Positions 52,477 through 61,061 of a stretch of 64,000 nucleotides of DNA are shown piece after piece. Where the stretch lies: NCBI GenBank assembly GCA_937926175.1, contig CALANV010000043.1, forward strand, positions 62,001 to 126,000. The letters are read 5' to 3'. The DNA is from an uncultured Rhodospirillales bacterium. Its GTDB lineage: Bacteria > Pseudomonadota > Alphaproteobacteria > CACIAM-22H2. The notes under the pieces are model-generated. The model worked only from the letters and a program-made list of their open reading frames with translations, was not told the DNA's origin and ran no database searches. Within the stretch, counting starts at the first letter, position 1; every line of letters begins with the position of its first letter. Both the position numbers and the translations under genes were made by a program.

Positions 52477-53517
52477 ATGAGGAGGATCAAGGTTTCCCGA
52501 CGTGTTCTGCTGAAGACGGCCGTCGGCGCCGCAGCCGGCGCATCGCTTGCCGCGCCCGCGATCGCGCAGCAGCAGGTGACGTGGCGCATGCAGGCGCTCT
52601 GGGACGCCAACACGACGCCGCAGAAATTCGAGGAACGGTTCGTCGCCCGCGTGGCGGAGCTCACCGGCGGGCGCTTCAAGATCAATCTGTTCGCGGCGGG
52701 ACAGATGGTTCCCGCAGCACAGGCATTCGACGCGGTCCGGAGCGGCGCGTTCGAGATGATGAAGACGTTCGACGGCTACGAAGCCGGCAAGATCCCGGCC
52801 TTCGCCTTCACCAGCACGGTCCCGTTCGGCTTCGAGCAGCCGGACCAGCTCGAGGCATGGTTCTATGAACTCGGCGGCCTCGACATGGCGCGCGAGGCCT
52901 ACGCGTCGGCAGGTCTCCACTACATCGCGCCGACCGTCTACGGCCAGGAGCCGATCCATTCGAAGGTTCCGTTGAGCAAGATTGACGACCTCAAAGGCAA
53001 GAAGGGTCGTTTCGTCGGCCTCGCGAGCACCGTCATGGCGGCGTTCGGCGTCGCCGTCACGCCGCTGCCGACGGGCGAGGTCTATACCGCGCTCGAGAAG
53101 AACGTGATCGACCTCGCCGACCGGGGCGATCTGACCGCGAATCTCGAGGCGGGACTGGCCGAGGTCGCGAAGTACGTGATCTATCCGAGCGTCCACCAGC
53201 CGACCACGGCGACGAGCTACGTCGCGAACAAGGCCGCGTACGACAGGCTGCCGGCCGAGTTCAAGGCGGCGTTGGCGGTCGCAGCGCGCGAGATCTCCGG
53301 CGCGCTCCGGCAGCACCTGCTCGTCCAGGACGCAGCCGCGATCGAGGCCTACAAGGCGAAGGGCTGCGAGATCCTGAGCTTCGATCCGGCTGACGTCCGT
53401 GCCAATCGTGCGAAGGCGATCGAGGCGTGGCGCGCTGCGACGAAGAACGATGCGCTCGCCACCCGCATTCTCGACAGCCAGATCGACTTCATGAAGAAGC
53501 TGAACCTTCTCGTCTGA
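52477..53517 (+). CDS. TRAP transporter substrate-binding protein (DctP family)
   Basis: The 346-residue periplasmic protein has a twin-arginine-like signal (SRRVLLKTAVGAAAGASLAA, followed by Ala-x-Ala cleavage near residue 30). The mature protein reads VTWRMQALWDANTTPQKFEERFVARV, FKINLFAAGQMVPAAQAFDAVRSGAFEM, and carries the family arginine/asparagine carboxylate-binding pattern (KKGRFVGLASTVMAAFG, NVIDLADRGDLTANLEAGLAE). TRAP proteins capture carboxylates and use a sodium gradient. Position between the regulator and mvaA suggests mevalonate. A strong hairpin follows before dctQ. Confidence 0.93.
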   Translation: MRRIKVSRRVLLKTAVGAAAGASLAAPAIAQQQVTWRMQALWDANTTPQKFEERFVARVAELTGGRFKINLFAAGQMVPAAQAFDAVRSGAFEMMKTFDGYEAGKIPAFAFTSTVPFGFEQPDQLEAWFYELGGLDMAREAYASAGLHYIAPTVYGQEPIHSKVPLSKIDDLKGKKGRFVGLASTVMAAFGVAVTPLPTGEVYTALEKNVIDLADRGDLTANLEAGLAEVAKYVIYPSVHQPTTATSYVANKAAYDRLPAEFKAALAVAAREISGALRQHLLVQDAAAIEAYKAKGCEILSFDPADVRANRAKAIEAWRAATKNDALATRILDSQIDFMKKLNLLV

Positions 53518-53525
53518 CCGCGGCG

Positions 53526-53552
53526 GGCCGCCGGCGATTTTCGCCGGCGGCC
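53526..53552 (+). promoter_or_regulatory. intercistronic hairpin between dctP- and dctQ-like genes
   Basis: GGCCGCCGGCGA / TCGCCGGCGGCC, 12-bp perfect stem with a TTT loop, 8 bases after the binding-protein stop. Such stems usually protect the upstream binding-protein mRNA and reduce the downstream permease level. No T tract follows. Confidence 0.65.
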
Positions 53553-53572
53553 ATTCCTCCCCGAGAGGCATC

Positions 53573-54088
53573 ATGTCCATCGTCCGGCTTTACGTGCGCG
53601 GCGTCACGGCCCTGAACCGCTGGCTCGCCTACGCCGTCGCCGGCCTCGTCTACGTCATGATCGCGGTGATCCTGTTCGAAGTCGTCAGCCGATACGTCTT
53701 CGGCGCACCGACGGTCTGGGCGATGGAGTCGGCGGCGCTAATGTTCGGGCCGTATTTCCTGCTCGCGGGCCCCTGGCTTCTCCACACCAAGGCACACGTG
53801 GCGGTGGACTTCGTCCGCATGCGGCTGCCGCCGCGCGCGGGATTCGTGCTCGACTGTCTGACCTACCCCATCATCTTCATCTTCTGCGTCATTCTGATCG
53901 CTTACGGCTGGCCGTTCGCCGTCAACGCCTATGCCCTCGGCGAGACGTCGTTTTCAGCCTGGAATCCGATCATCTGGCCGTTCAAGTTCGCGATACCGCT
54001 CGCGGCGGTCCTGCTGCTGGCACAGGCCGTGGCGGAGTTCCTGCGCATCATCTGCACGCTCACCGGGCGTGAAGGGGCGCTCGAATGA
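53573..54088 (+). CDS. TRAP transporter small permease subunit (DctQ family)
   Basis: The 171-residue integral membrane protein has four helices (about 14-36, 50-66, 88-108, 130-152) and the DctQ pattern VMIAVILFEVVSRYVFGAPTVWAMESAALMFG near the N-terminus and LLHTKAHVAVDFVRMRLP in the loop. It pairs with the large permease to move the substrate with sodium. Its stop overlaps the start of dctM by 4 bases, so the two are translated together. Confidence 0.92.
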   Translation: MSIVRLYVRGVTALNRWLAYAVAGLVYVMIAVILFEVVSRYVFGAPTVWAMESAALMFGPYFLLAGPWLLHTKAHVAVDFVRMRLPPRAGFVLDCLTYPIIFIFCVILIAYGWPFAVNAYALGETSFSAWNPIIWPFKFAIPLAAVLLLAQAVAEFLRIICTLTGREGALE

Positions 54089-55401
54089 GCTCCGGCTTCA
54101 TCCTCGTCGCGATGTTCCTCGGCCTCGTCGGCCTGATGCTGACGGGCTTGCCACTCGCCTTCGTGCTGGGCGGGACGTCGCTCTTCTTCACGGCCGTGTT
54201 CTGGAATCCGGGCGCGATCGTCATCACGGTGATCCAGATCTTCGACACGATGCGCTCGGAGGCGCTGCTGGCGATCCCGCTTTACATCCTGATGGCCTGC
54301 CTGCTGCAGCGCTCCGGGGTCATCGAGGCGCTCTACCGGGCCATGGAGCTGTGGTTCAGCCGCTTGGCGGGCGGTCTTGCCGTCGGCACGGTCGTCATCT
54401 GCACGATCATGGCGGCGATGACCGGCGTGGTCGGAGCGGCCGTCACCTCGATGGGCATCCTGGCGCTACCGTCGATGCTCAGGCGCGGCTACGACCGCGA
54501 GATGTCGATCGGAACGATCTGCGCCGCCGGCACGCTCGGCATCCTCATCCCGCCGTCCGTCGTGACCATCGTCTATGCCGTCACGGCGCAGATCTCGATC
54601 GGCCAGATGCTCATCGCCGGCCTGGTGCCGGGACTGATTCTCGCCGGCCTCTACATCGCCTACATCGTGACCCGGTCGATGCTCGATCCGTCGCTCGCGC
54701 CGGTCGGTGCGGACGCGCGCACGGCGCCGCTGAAGGTCCGGATCGCCGCGCTCGGCGCGCTCATTATTCCGAGCGCGATCATCGTGGCGGTGCTGGGCAG
54801 CATGTATTTCGGCATCGCGACGCCGACCGAGGCCGCCGCCGTGGGCGCAGCCGGTGCCGCGGCCTCGGCCGCGCTCCAGCGCCGGCTTACCTTCGCGGTA
54901 TTGCGGGACGCAGCCCTCGACACGCTCAAGGCGACCGCGATGGTTCTGTGGATCACCATCGGCGCCAAGGCCTTCGTCGCGATCTTCACGGGCCTCGGCG
55001 GGGCGGACTTCATGCTCGATTTCATCCGCGGCTGGGATGCGGCGCCGTGGCTGATCCTCGCGGCGATGCTCGCGACCCTGATCTTCCTGGGCTGCTTTCT
55101 CGACGAGATCGGCATCATCCTGCTGACGGTGCCCGTCTTCCTGCCGATCGTGAAGTTCCTCGGCTTCGATCCGCTGTGGTTCGGCGTGCTGTTTCTCGTA
55201 ACCGCGCAGATGGCGTACCTCACGCCGCCCTTCGGCTACACGCTGTTCTACATCAAGGGAACGCTTCCGCCCGACATCGGGATGGATACGGTCTATCGGG
55301 CGGTGGTTCCGTTCTTCTTCCTTCAGCTCGCAGGTCTTCTGATCTGTGCCTTCTTCCCTGATCTGGTGACGTGGCTGCCACGTTCCATGATCGCCCGCTA
55401 G
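54085..55401 (+). CDS. TRAP transporter large permease subunit (DctM family)
   Basis: The 438-residue protein has about 12 hydrophobic segments and the DctM hallmarks ALLAIPLYILMACLLQRSGVIEALYRAME, MAAMTGVVGAAVTSMGILALPSMLRRGYDREMSIGTICAAGTLGILIPPS and ATPTEAAAVGAAGA. It ends with FLDEIGIILLTVPVFLPI and the C-terminal helix. It provides the transport pathway of the TRAP system. The stop is 18 bases before the HMG-CoA reductase start. Confidence 0.95.
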   Translation: MSSGFILVAMFLGLVGLMLTGLPLAFVLGGTSLFFTAVFWNPGAIVITVIQIFDTMRSEALLAIPLYILMACLLQRSGVIEALYRAMELWFSRLAGGLAVGTVVICTIMAAMTGVVGAAVTSMGILALPSMLRRGYDREMSIGTICAAGTLGILIPPSVVTIVYAVTAQISIGQMLIAGLVPGLILAGLYIAYIVTRSMLDPSLAPVGADARTAPLKVRIAALGALIIPSAIIVAVLGSMYFGIATPTEAAAVGAAGAAASAALQRRLTFAVLRDAALDTLKATAMVLWITIGAKAFVAIFTGLGGADFMLDFIRGWDAAPWLILAAMLATLIFLGCFLDEIGIILLTVPVFLPIVKFLGFDPLWFGVLFLVTAQMAYLTPPFGYTLFYIKGTLPPDIGMDTVYRAVVPFFFLQLAGLLICAFFPDLVTWLPRSMIAR

Positions 55402-55419
55402 GATCAACGAGGAGTGTTC

Positions 55420-56685
55420 ATGTCAAAGACGTCGCGCATCCCGGGGTTCCACAAACTGTCGCCCGCCGAGCGCCTGGCCAAGGTCGTCGAGCTATGCGGG
55501 CTCGACGACGCAGCGCACCGGCAGCTCGCCAACACGGGAAACCTGGACGTGGCCCTTGCCGACCGGTTGATCGAGAACGTCATCGGGGTGATGGCCATTC
55601 CGATCGGCATCGCGACCAACATGGTGATCGATGGTCGCGAGACTCTGATTCCGATGGCGACGGAGGAAAGCTCGGTCGTCGCCGCGGTCTGCAATGCGGC
55701 GCGCCAGTGCCGGGATTCAGGCGGATTCGTCACGTCGACCAGCGGTCCTCTGATGATCGCCCAGATCCAGCTCGTCGATGTGCCCGATCCGCACGCGGCG
55801 CGCCTGAAGATCCTGGAACGGCGCGATGGGATCAAGGCCGTGTGCGACGAGGTCGACCCCGTGCTCGTGCGCCTCGGCGGCGGCTTCCGCGACCTCGAGG
55901 TGCGGGTCCTCGACACCCAGGCGGGTCCCATGGTCATCACCCACATCATCGTCGATACGCGCGACGCGATGGGCGCCAATGCCGTCAACTCCATGGCGGA
56001 GAAGCTGGCCCCGCACATCGCCGGCTGGACCGGGGGGCGGACGTATCTGCGCATCCTGTCCAACCTTGCCGACCGCCGCGTCGCGCGGGCGCGAGCGGTC
56101 TGGAAGGTGGATGCGATCGGCGGCCCCGAGGTACGCGACGGCATCCTGTCGGCCTATCACTTCGCGGCGGCCGATCCGTATCGGGCGGCGACCCACAACA
56201 AGGGGATCATGAACGGCGTCACCGCGGTCGTGCTGGCGACGGGCAACGACACGCGCGCGATCGAGGCGGGCGCGCATGCCTATGCGGCGCGGCATGGCCG
56301 CTACACCAGCCTTACTCACTGGGAGCGGACGGCCGAGGGCGACCTCGCCGGAACGCTCGAAATCCCGATGGCGGTCGGTCTGGTCGGCGGTGCGACCAAG
56401 GTGCATCCGACCGCGCAGGTCTGCCTGAAGATCCTCGGCGTCGACAGTGCCGACCGGCTTGCTCGCATCATCGCCGCGGTCGGCCTGGCCCAGAACTTCG
56501 CCGCGCTCAAGGCGCTGGCCACGACCGGCATTCAGAAGGGCCACATGGCGCTGCACGCTCAGAACATCGCCATGATGGCAGGCGCGGTCGGCGACGAAAT
56601 CGATCGGGTGGCCAAGGCGATGGTCGCGGCCGGCACCGTGCGGCTCGACGTCGCCGAGCAGGAGCTCGCGAAGCTGCGAAAATAG
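55420..56685 (+). CDS. mvaA: hydroxymethylglutaryl-CoA reductase, degradative (class II)
   Basis: Class II HMG-CoA reductase works in the mevalonate-oxidising direction, using CoA and NAD to give HMG-CoA. The 421-residue product has the catalytic Glu in LIENVIGVMAIPIGIATNMV, VTSTSGPLMIAQIQL, the catalytic Lys in ATHNKGIMNGV, the Asp in GNDTRAIEAGAHAYAARHGRY and the His in GIQKGHMALHAQNIA. It lacks the membrane domain of class I enzymes. ATG 55420 has GGAG upstream; a GTG at 55414 would add two residues. It completes the TRAP operon and pairs with the divergent HMG-CoA lyase. Confidence 0.95.
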   Translation: MSKTSRIPGFHKLSPAERLAKVVELCGLDDAAHRQLANTGNLDVALADRLIENVIGVMAIPIGIATNMVIDGRETLIPMATEESSVVAAVCNAARQCRDSGGFVTSTSGPLMIAQIQLVDVPDPHAARLKILERRDGIKAVCDEVDPVLVRLGGGFRDLEVRVLDTQAGPMVITHIIVDTRDAMGANAVNSMAEKLAPHIAGWTGGRTYLRILSNLADRRVARARAVWKVDAIGGPEVRDGILSAYHFAAADPYRAATHNKGIMNGVTAVVLATGNDTRAIEAGAHAYAARHGRYTSLTHWERTAEGDLAGTLEIPMAVGLVGGATKVHPTAQVCLKILGVDSADRLARIIAAVGLAQNFAALKALATTGIQKGHMALHAQNIAMMAGAVGDEIDRVAKAMVAAGTVRLDVAEQELAKLRK

Positions 56686-56707
56686 CCGGATTGCCGGGGG
56701 CGGCGTG

Positions 56708-57055
56708 CTACAGGATCGCGAGCACCGCCTCCGGCGGGCGGCCGAGGGCGGCCCTGTCGCCGTTCACGACGATCGGGCGCTCGATCAGCACCGGGTTCTC
56801 GACCATGGCGCGGATCAGCGCGTCGTCCGACAGTTTCGGGTCGTCGAGGCCGAGTGCCGCGTAGGGCGCCTCCTTCTTCCGCATCAGGTCGCGCGGCTTG
56901 AGGCCCAGCTTGCGCAGAATGTCCTCAAGCTCCGCGGCACTCGGCGGCGTCTTCAGATATTCGACGATCTTCGGCTGAATGCCGCGCGACTTGAGGAGCT
57001 CCAGCGTCGAACGCGACTTGGAGCAACGGGGATTGTGATAGATGACGATGGTCAT
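56708..57055 (-). CDS. arsC: arsenate reductase (glutaredoxin-type, ArsC family)
   Basis: The 115-residue product has the ArsC/Spx fold: VIYHNPRCSKSRSTLELLKSRGI (catalytic Cys in the N-terminal PRCSKS loop), KTPPSAAELEDILRKLG, and LIRAMVENPVLIERPIVVNGDRAALGRPPE with the arginine that binds the oxyanion. It reduces arsenate to arsenite with glutathione/glutaredoxin, although some family members have other roles. It follows the DapA-family gene by 36 bases on the minus strand and has no ars operon partners nearby. Confidence 0.93.
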   Translation of the reverse strand: MTIVIYHNPRCSKSRSTLELLKSRGIQPKIVEYLKTPPSAAELEDILRKLGLKPRDLMRKKEAPYAALGLDDPKLSDDALIRAMVENPVLIERPIVVNGDRAALGRPPEAVLAIL

Positions 57056-57091
57056 TCGTCTTCCCGGATCACAAATCGAAGTTTCGGATGT

Positions 57092-58024
57092 CTAGGCCGC
57101 CTCGCGGGCGGTGGCGTTGAGGCCGAGCAGGGCCTTGGCGGCCGCCTGGACGGCGGGCCGGTCGGCCGGATCGAGGTTGCTCAGGAGCGGCAGGATCGGC
57201 CCCATGTCGGCGATGCCGGCAAGCGACACCGCGTCATGCAGCACGCGGATGGGGTTGATCCTGTTGCGCAGGGTCTCGAGCGGCAGGAACTGCTCGCGGA
57301 TCGCGAGCGCCCGGCTCCAGTCGCCGGCCCGGAGCGCCCGGAGCATCGCCATCGACAGCGCAGGGGCGACGCAGACCGAGCCGGAAGTGAAGCTGGAAAG
57401 GCCGAATTCGCGGAAATGCGCGACGGCCGGCAGCTCGCCGATGCCGCTGATGATGTAGCGGCGGTCGACCAGGTTCACGAGCTTGCCGAGATACGCGTCC
57501 TCTGCGGGATCGTTGCGCACGATGGCATACTTGATGGCGCACACCCGCGCCTCGGAAACGAGTGCTGCGACGTCCTCGGGTTCGAGATAGCCTTCGGCCT
57601 TGATGTAGACGATGACCTGCTTGCCGAAGGCGTCGCTGAAGCGGCGGATGCCGTCCGCCACGCCCGAGGGCGTCGTCAGGCCGGATTGCGGCAGCACCAT
57701 GACGGTCGGCACGCCGAGGCTGCGGTAGATCGGCGCCTCGTCCATCATCTTGCCGAAATCCGCCCCGGCCGAGGGGATGATCCACGTGTCGGCCGACGCG
57801 GCACCGGCGAGAGCTTCGATCGTCTTCGCAACCTCGGAGACACGGATGTTGTAGAAATTCGCATTGCCCCCGTACATCAGGGTCTTCACGCCGCCGGCTT
57901 CGAGATGGCGGATCAGCTTCGCGTTCTCCGCGACGTTGACCTCAAGATCCGCGTTGCGGGCGAGCGGCGGCACGGCGATGACCGATGCGCTCAGATCCTC
58001 GAATGTTACGGGGCTGGTCTTCAT
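57092..58024 (-). CDS. dihydrodipicolinate synthase family protein (lyase/aldolase)
   Basis: The 310-residue TIM-barrel product is a DapA/NAL superfamily member. It shows DLSASVIAVPPLARNADLEVNVAENAKLIRHLEAGGV, YGGNANFYNIRVSE in place of the GTTGE loop, VPTVMVLPQ, and the Schiff-base lysine in VCAIKYAIVRND. The GTTGE motif typical of true DapA is not conserved, so it is probably an aldolase or decarboxylase on a keto acid rather than lysine synthesis. It is upstream of arsC in the same unit and has 179 bases before it with no gene. Confidence 0.85.
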   Translation of the reverse strand: MKTSPVTFEDLSASVIAVPPLARNADLEVNVAENAKLIRHLEAGGVKTLMYGGNANFYNIRVSEVAKTIEALAGAASADTWIIPSAGADFGKMMDEAPIYRSLGVPTVMVLPQSGLTTPSGVADGIRRFSDAFGKQVIVYIKAEGYLEPEDVAALVSEARVCAIKYAIVRNDPAEDAYLGKLVNLVDRRYIISGIGELPAVAHFREFGLSSFTSGSVCVAPALSMAMLRALRAGDWSRALAIREQFLPLETLRNRINPIRVLHDAVSLAGIADMGPILPLLSNLDPADRPAVQAAAKALLGLNATAREAA

Positions 58025-58203
58025 GGCGTTTCCTTTCCTCTCCCGACGGCTGTCAGCCGCGGCGCGGGCAGCCGATTTTATCTCACCGGTTTACGGCCGG
58101 CAGATCCTAGCCGGGCGCACGCCCGCCGCAAAGATGCGGGATACCGGCCGACGCGGATCGCTATGGACGTCCTGGTCGTGCGGCGGGTGGCGCCGCCGCC
58201 GTG

Positions 58204-59571
58204 TCAGGCGATCTTCGCGCCGCGCTGTCCGCGGGCGCGACGCGGGGCCGGTCGCTCGGCGACCGTTCCCCACAGATCATATTCCTCGGCGTGGTCGATC
58301 GTGACCTTGACCAGATCGCCCGGATCAAGATCGGTGACGCCGTCCAGGAAAACATTGCCGTCGATCTCGGGCGCGTCGGCATAGGAGCGCCCCACCGCAC
58401 CATCGGCGTTGACCTCGTCGATCAGGACGTCGAGCGTCCGGCCGATCTTGCGCTTGAGGCGCGCGGTGCTGATCTTCTGTTGCGCCGCCATCAACCGGTC
58501 CCAGCGTTCCTGCTTGACCTCTTCGGGCACCGCACCCGGCAGATCGTTCGCCGGCGCGCCGGCGACGGCCTCGTACTTGAAGCAGCCGACGCGGTCGAGT
58601 TGGGCCTCCTCGAGCCAGTCGAGCAGGAACTGGAAATCCGGTTCCGTCTCGCCCGGGAATCCGACGATGAAGGTTGAACGCAACGTGATATCGGGACAGA
58701 TGTCGCGCCAACGCCGGATCCGTTCGAGCACCTTTTCCTGATTGGCGGGCCGCCGCATCGCCTTGAGCACGGCGGGGCTCGCATGCTGGAACGGAATGTC
58801 GAGATAGGGAAGGATCTTCCCCTCCGCCATCAACGGGATGAGCTCGTCGACGTGCGGGTAGGGATAGACGTAGTGGAGGCGAACCCACACGCCCAGCTCG
58901 CCGAGCGCGGCGCACAGTTCGGTTATGCGCGCCTTGATCGCGCGGCCGCGCCACCTGCTTTCGGCATGACGCAGATCGACGCCGTAGGCGCTGGTGTCCT
59001 GCGAGATCACCATGATTTCCCTGACGCCGGCGAGTGCCAGTCGTTCGGCCTCGTAGAGGATCTCGGCGGCCGGACGGCTGACGAGATCGCCGCGCAGATG
59101 CGGAATGATGCAGAACGTGCAGCGGTGATTGCAGCCTTCGGAGATCTTGAGATAGGCGTAGTGCCGCGGCGTGAGCTTGATCCCCTGCGGCGGCACGAGG
59201 TCGATGAAGGGGTCGTGCTTGGGCGGCACCACCTGATGCACCGCTTCGACCACGGCCTCGTACTGGTGCGGTCCGGTGACGGCGAGCACGTTCGGGTGGA
59301 CAGCCCGGATCGCGTCCGGTTCGGCGCCCATGCAGCCGGTGACGATGACGCGGCCGTTCTCGGCCAACGCCTCGCCGATGGCCTCGAGCGATTCCTGCTT
59401 GGCGCTGTCGAGGAAGCCGCAGGTGTTGACGAGCACGACGTCCGCGCCGTCATAGCTGGATACGATCTCGTACCCTTCGGCGCGCAGACGGGTCAGGATG
59501 CGTTCAGAGTCGACGAGTGCCTTGGGACAACCAAGGCTGACGATGCCGACCTTGGGGGCGGATTTCTTCAT
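58204..59571 (-). CDS. rimO: ribosomal protein S12 methylthiotransferase RimO
   Basis: RimO is a radical-SAM enzyme that methylthiolates Asp88 (E. coli numbering) of ribosomal protein S12. The 455-residue product has the N-terminal Fe-S cysteines in SLGCPKALVDSE, NTCGFLDSAKQES and TGCMGAEPDAI, the radical-SAM triad EGCNHRCTFCIIP, and a C-terminal TRAM domain (TLDVLIDEVNADGAVGRSY, then DGVTDLDPGDLVKVTI). The start is ATG 59571, giving MKKSAPKVGIVSLGC; upstream in-frame ATGs lie in a low-support extension. A perfect 18-base palindrome is 87 bases upstream. Confidence 0.96.
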   Translation of the reverse strand: MKKSAPKVGIVSLGCPKALVDSERILTRLRAEGYEIVSSYDGADVVLVNTCGFLDSAKQESLEAIGEALAENGRVIVTGCMGAEPDAIRAVHPNVLAVTGPHQYEAVVEAVHQVVPPKHDPFIDLVPPQGIKLTPRHYAYLKISEGCNHRCTFCIIPHLRGDLVSRPAAEILYEAERLALAGVREIMVISQDTSAYGVDLRHAESRWRGRAIKARITELCAALGELGVWVRLHYVYPYPHVDELIPLMAEGKILPYLDIPFQHASPAVLKAMRRPANQEKVLERIRRWRDICPDITLRSTFIVGFPGETEPDFQFLLDWLEEAQLDRVGCFKYEAVAGAPANDLPGAVPEEVKQERWDRLMAAQQKISTARLKRKIGRTLDVLIDEVNADGAVGRSYADAPEIDGNVFLDGVTDLDPGDLVKVTIDHAEEYDLWGTVAERPAPRRARGQRGAKIA

Positions 59572-59657
59572 GGCGCGTATATAGCGGCTGACATCCGGCC
59601 CGCCCAGTGGCATGCGCAACAAAAAGTCACGGGGGCCGGCGCGCTGCCGCATGACCG

Positions 59658-59675
59658 CCGGGACAGCTGTCCCGG
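59658..59675. promoter_or_regulatory. 18-bp perfect palindrome upstream of rimO
   Basis: CCGGGACAGCTGTCCCGG lies between the rimO start (59571) and the end of the chemoreceptor-like gene (59786). The rest of this 214-base space holds no gene. It could be an operator or a hairpin at the end of the convergentless upstream transcript. Confidence 0.45.
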
Positions 59676-59785
59676 AATCGTCCCAGGCGGTGTCCCCGTC
59701 CGGCGGTTAAGCGCTGCAACATTTTGAATTGAAAAGATTATTTCCGGCCGGCTACCTTGTACCCGAGGCGGCGGGCCTGGGCCGG

Positions 59786-60862
59786 CTAGATCGGCTTCTG
59801 AACGATGCAGCCGTACCAGCCAAGCCCCTTGTAGGTCTCATAGCCGGGGGTAAGGGCGAACCCGACCGTGTTGCCGGCGCGGTCGACGTAACTGCCTTGT
59901 GGCCGCCCGCCGGTCTCGAGCGGGAACCGCTCGGTCAGGACGCCGACCCTGTCGCTGGCCGCGAGCACCCGGAACGAGCTGTCGAGCAGCATGACGCGCG
60001 TGCGGCTTGCCTCCTCCGGCGTCAGGCGTACCCCCGCGACGACCGCCTGCGCCTGCGGCTCCCAATCGAAATGAATGGCGAGGACGCCGAGCGGCTCGCC
60101 GTCGGTGCGGGCACCGCGCCGGATCGCGGTCGCATAGGTCGCGACGAGCTTGTCGTCGAGCACATGATTTCTCGCCACGTCCGCAACGACGTATTCGTCA
60201 CCGCTTCGGGTCTTCATGGCGTTATCGAACCAGGCTTCGCCGCTTACGCTCGTGCCGAGCGCGCGCGGGTAACGCGTCGGGCGACCGTTGGCGATGACTT
60301 TGCCCGATGGGTCGCAGATCCACAGGTCCAGGTACACGGTGTAGGCGTTCAGGATCACGCCCATGCGCTCGCTCGCATAACGGCAGCTCGCCTCGTCGGG
60401 AGATTCGACGCAGGCGACGACTGCACTGTCGGTCGCCCACCAGCGTACGTCGCATGTCCGTTCATAGAGATTGCGATCGATGATCTCGATCGCATTCAGG
60501 GCGAGGTCGACCAGTCGCTGGCCGCGCACCTGCTCGATCATGCGCTGGCCAAGGCTCTCGAGCTGCGCGATCTGCGGCGCGAGCTCGGCCTCGAGCGTCT
60601 TGGCCACGTTCTCGACCTCGGTGGAGATCTGCTTGACTTCGGTCGCGACGACGGAGAAGCCGCGCCCGGCCTCGCCGGCACGCGCGGCTTCGATCAGGGC
60701 GTTGAGTGCAAGGATCTTCGTTCGGCTCGTGATTGCCTGAATCTCGGCGAGCTTGTCTGTCGCCAGATTGCGGATTTCGGCCGTCAGGGCGACGATACGT
60801 TCGGGCTCCGCCGATCCGTTGCCGGCGGAAACGGATTGGATATCTGCACGTGCGGATGTCAC
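59786..60862 (-). CDS. soluble methyl-accepting-chemoreceptor-like protein with reversed domain order
   Basis: The 358-residue product starts with a short MCP-type signalling coil: about 20-70 reads NLATDKLAEIQAITSRTKILALNALIEAARAGEAGRGFSVVATEVKQIS, split here, matching the hairpin region of chemoreceptors that contacts CheA/CheW. The C-terminal ~230 residues form a Cache/PAS-like sensor (YLDLWICDPSGKVIANGR, GEAWFDNAMKTRSGDEYVVADV, GVLAIHFDWEPQAQ). No membrane helix is present. In classical MCPs the sensor is N-terminal and periplasmic; here it is cytosolic and C-terminal. It could signal to a cytosolic Che array or a nucleotide cyclase. No che gene is in the window. Confidence 0.78.
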   Translation of the reverse strand: MTSARADIQSVSAGNGSAEPERIVALTAEIRNLATDKLAEIQAITSRTKILALNALIEAARAGEAGRGFSVVATEVKQISTEVENVAKTLEAELAPQIAQLESLGQRMIEQVRGQRLVDLALNAIEIIDRNLYERTCDVRWWATDSAVVACVESPDEASCRYASERMGVILNAYTVYLDLWICDPSGKVIANGRPTRYPRALGTSVSGEAWFDNAMKTRSGDEYVVADVARNHVLDDKLVATYATAIRRGARTDGEPLGVLAIHFDWEPQAQAVVAGVRLTPEEASRTRVMLLDSSFRVLAASDRVGVLTERFPLETGGRPQGSYVDRAGNTVGFALTPGYETYKGLGWYGCIVQKPI

Positions 60863-61061
60863 GACGCGGTCCTAATCGATTGATTGTCGGGAACGTCAAA
60901 TTCGAGGTGGAGACTACACTGTCGGGGCTAAAGCTTTCTTAAATGCGCGCGGAGCCGTTGAATGTGCGGTTGCATATTTTTTGTTCAGGTCGCCGACGCG
61001 TTCAGCATCAAATGAGGGGGCCGGACATCGGAGGCGCGCGCAAATTCTGAGGAGGATCGCG

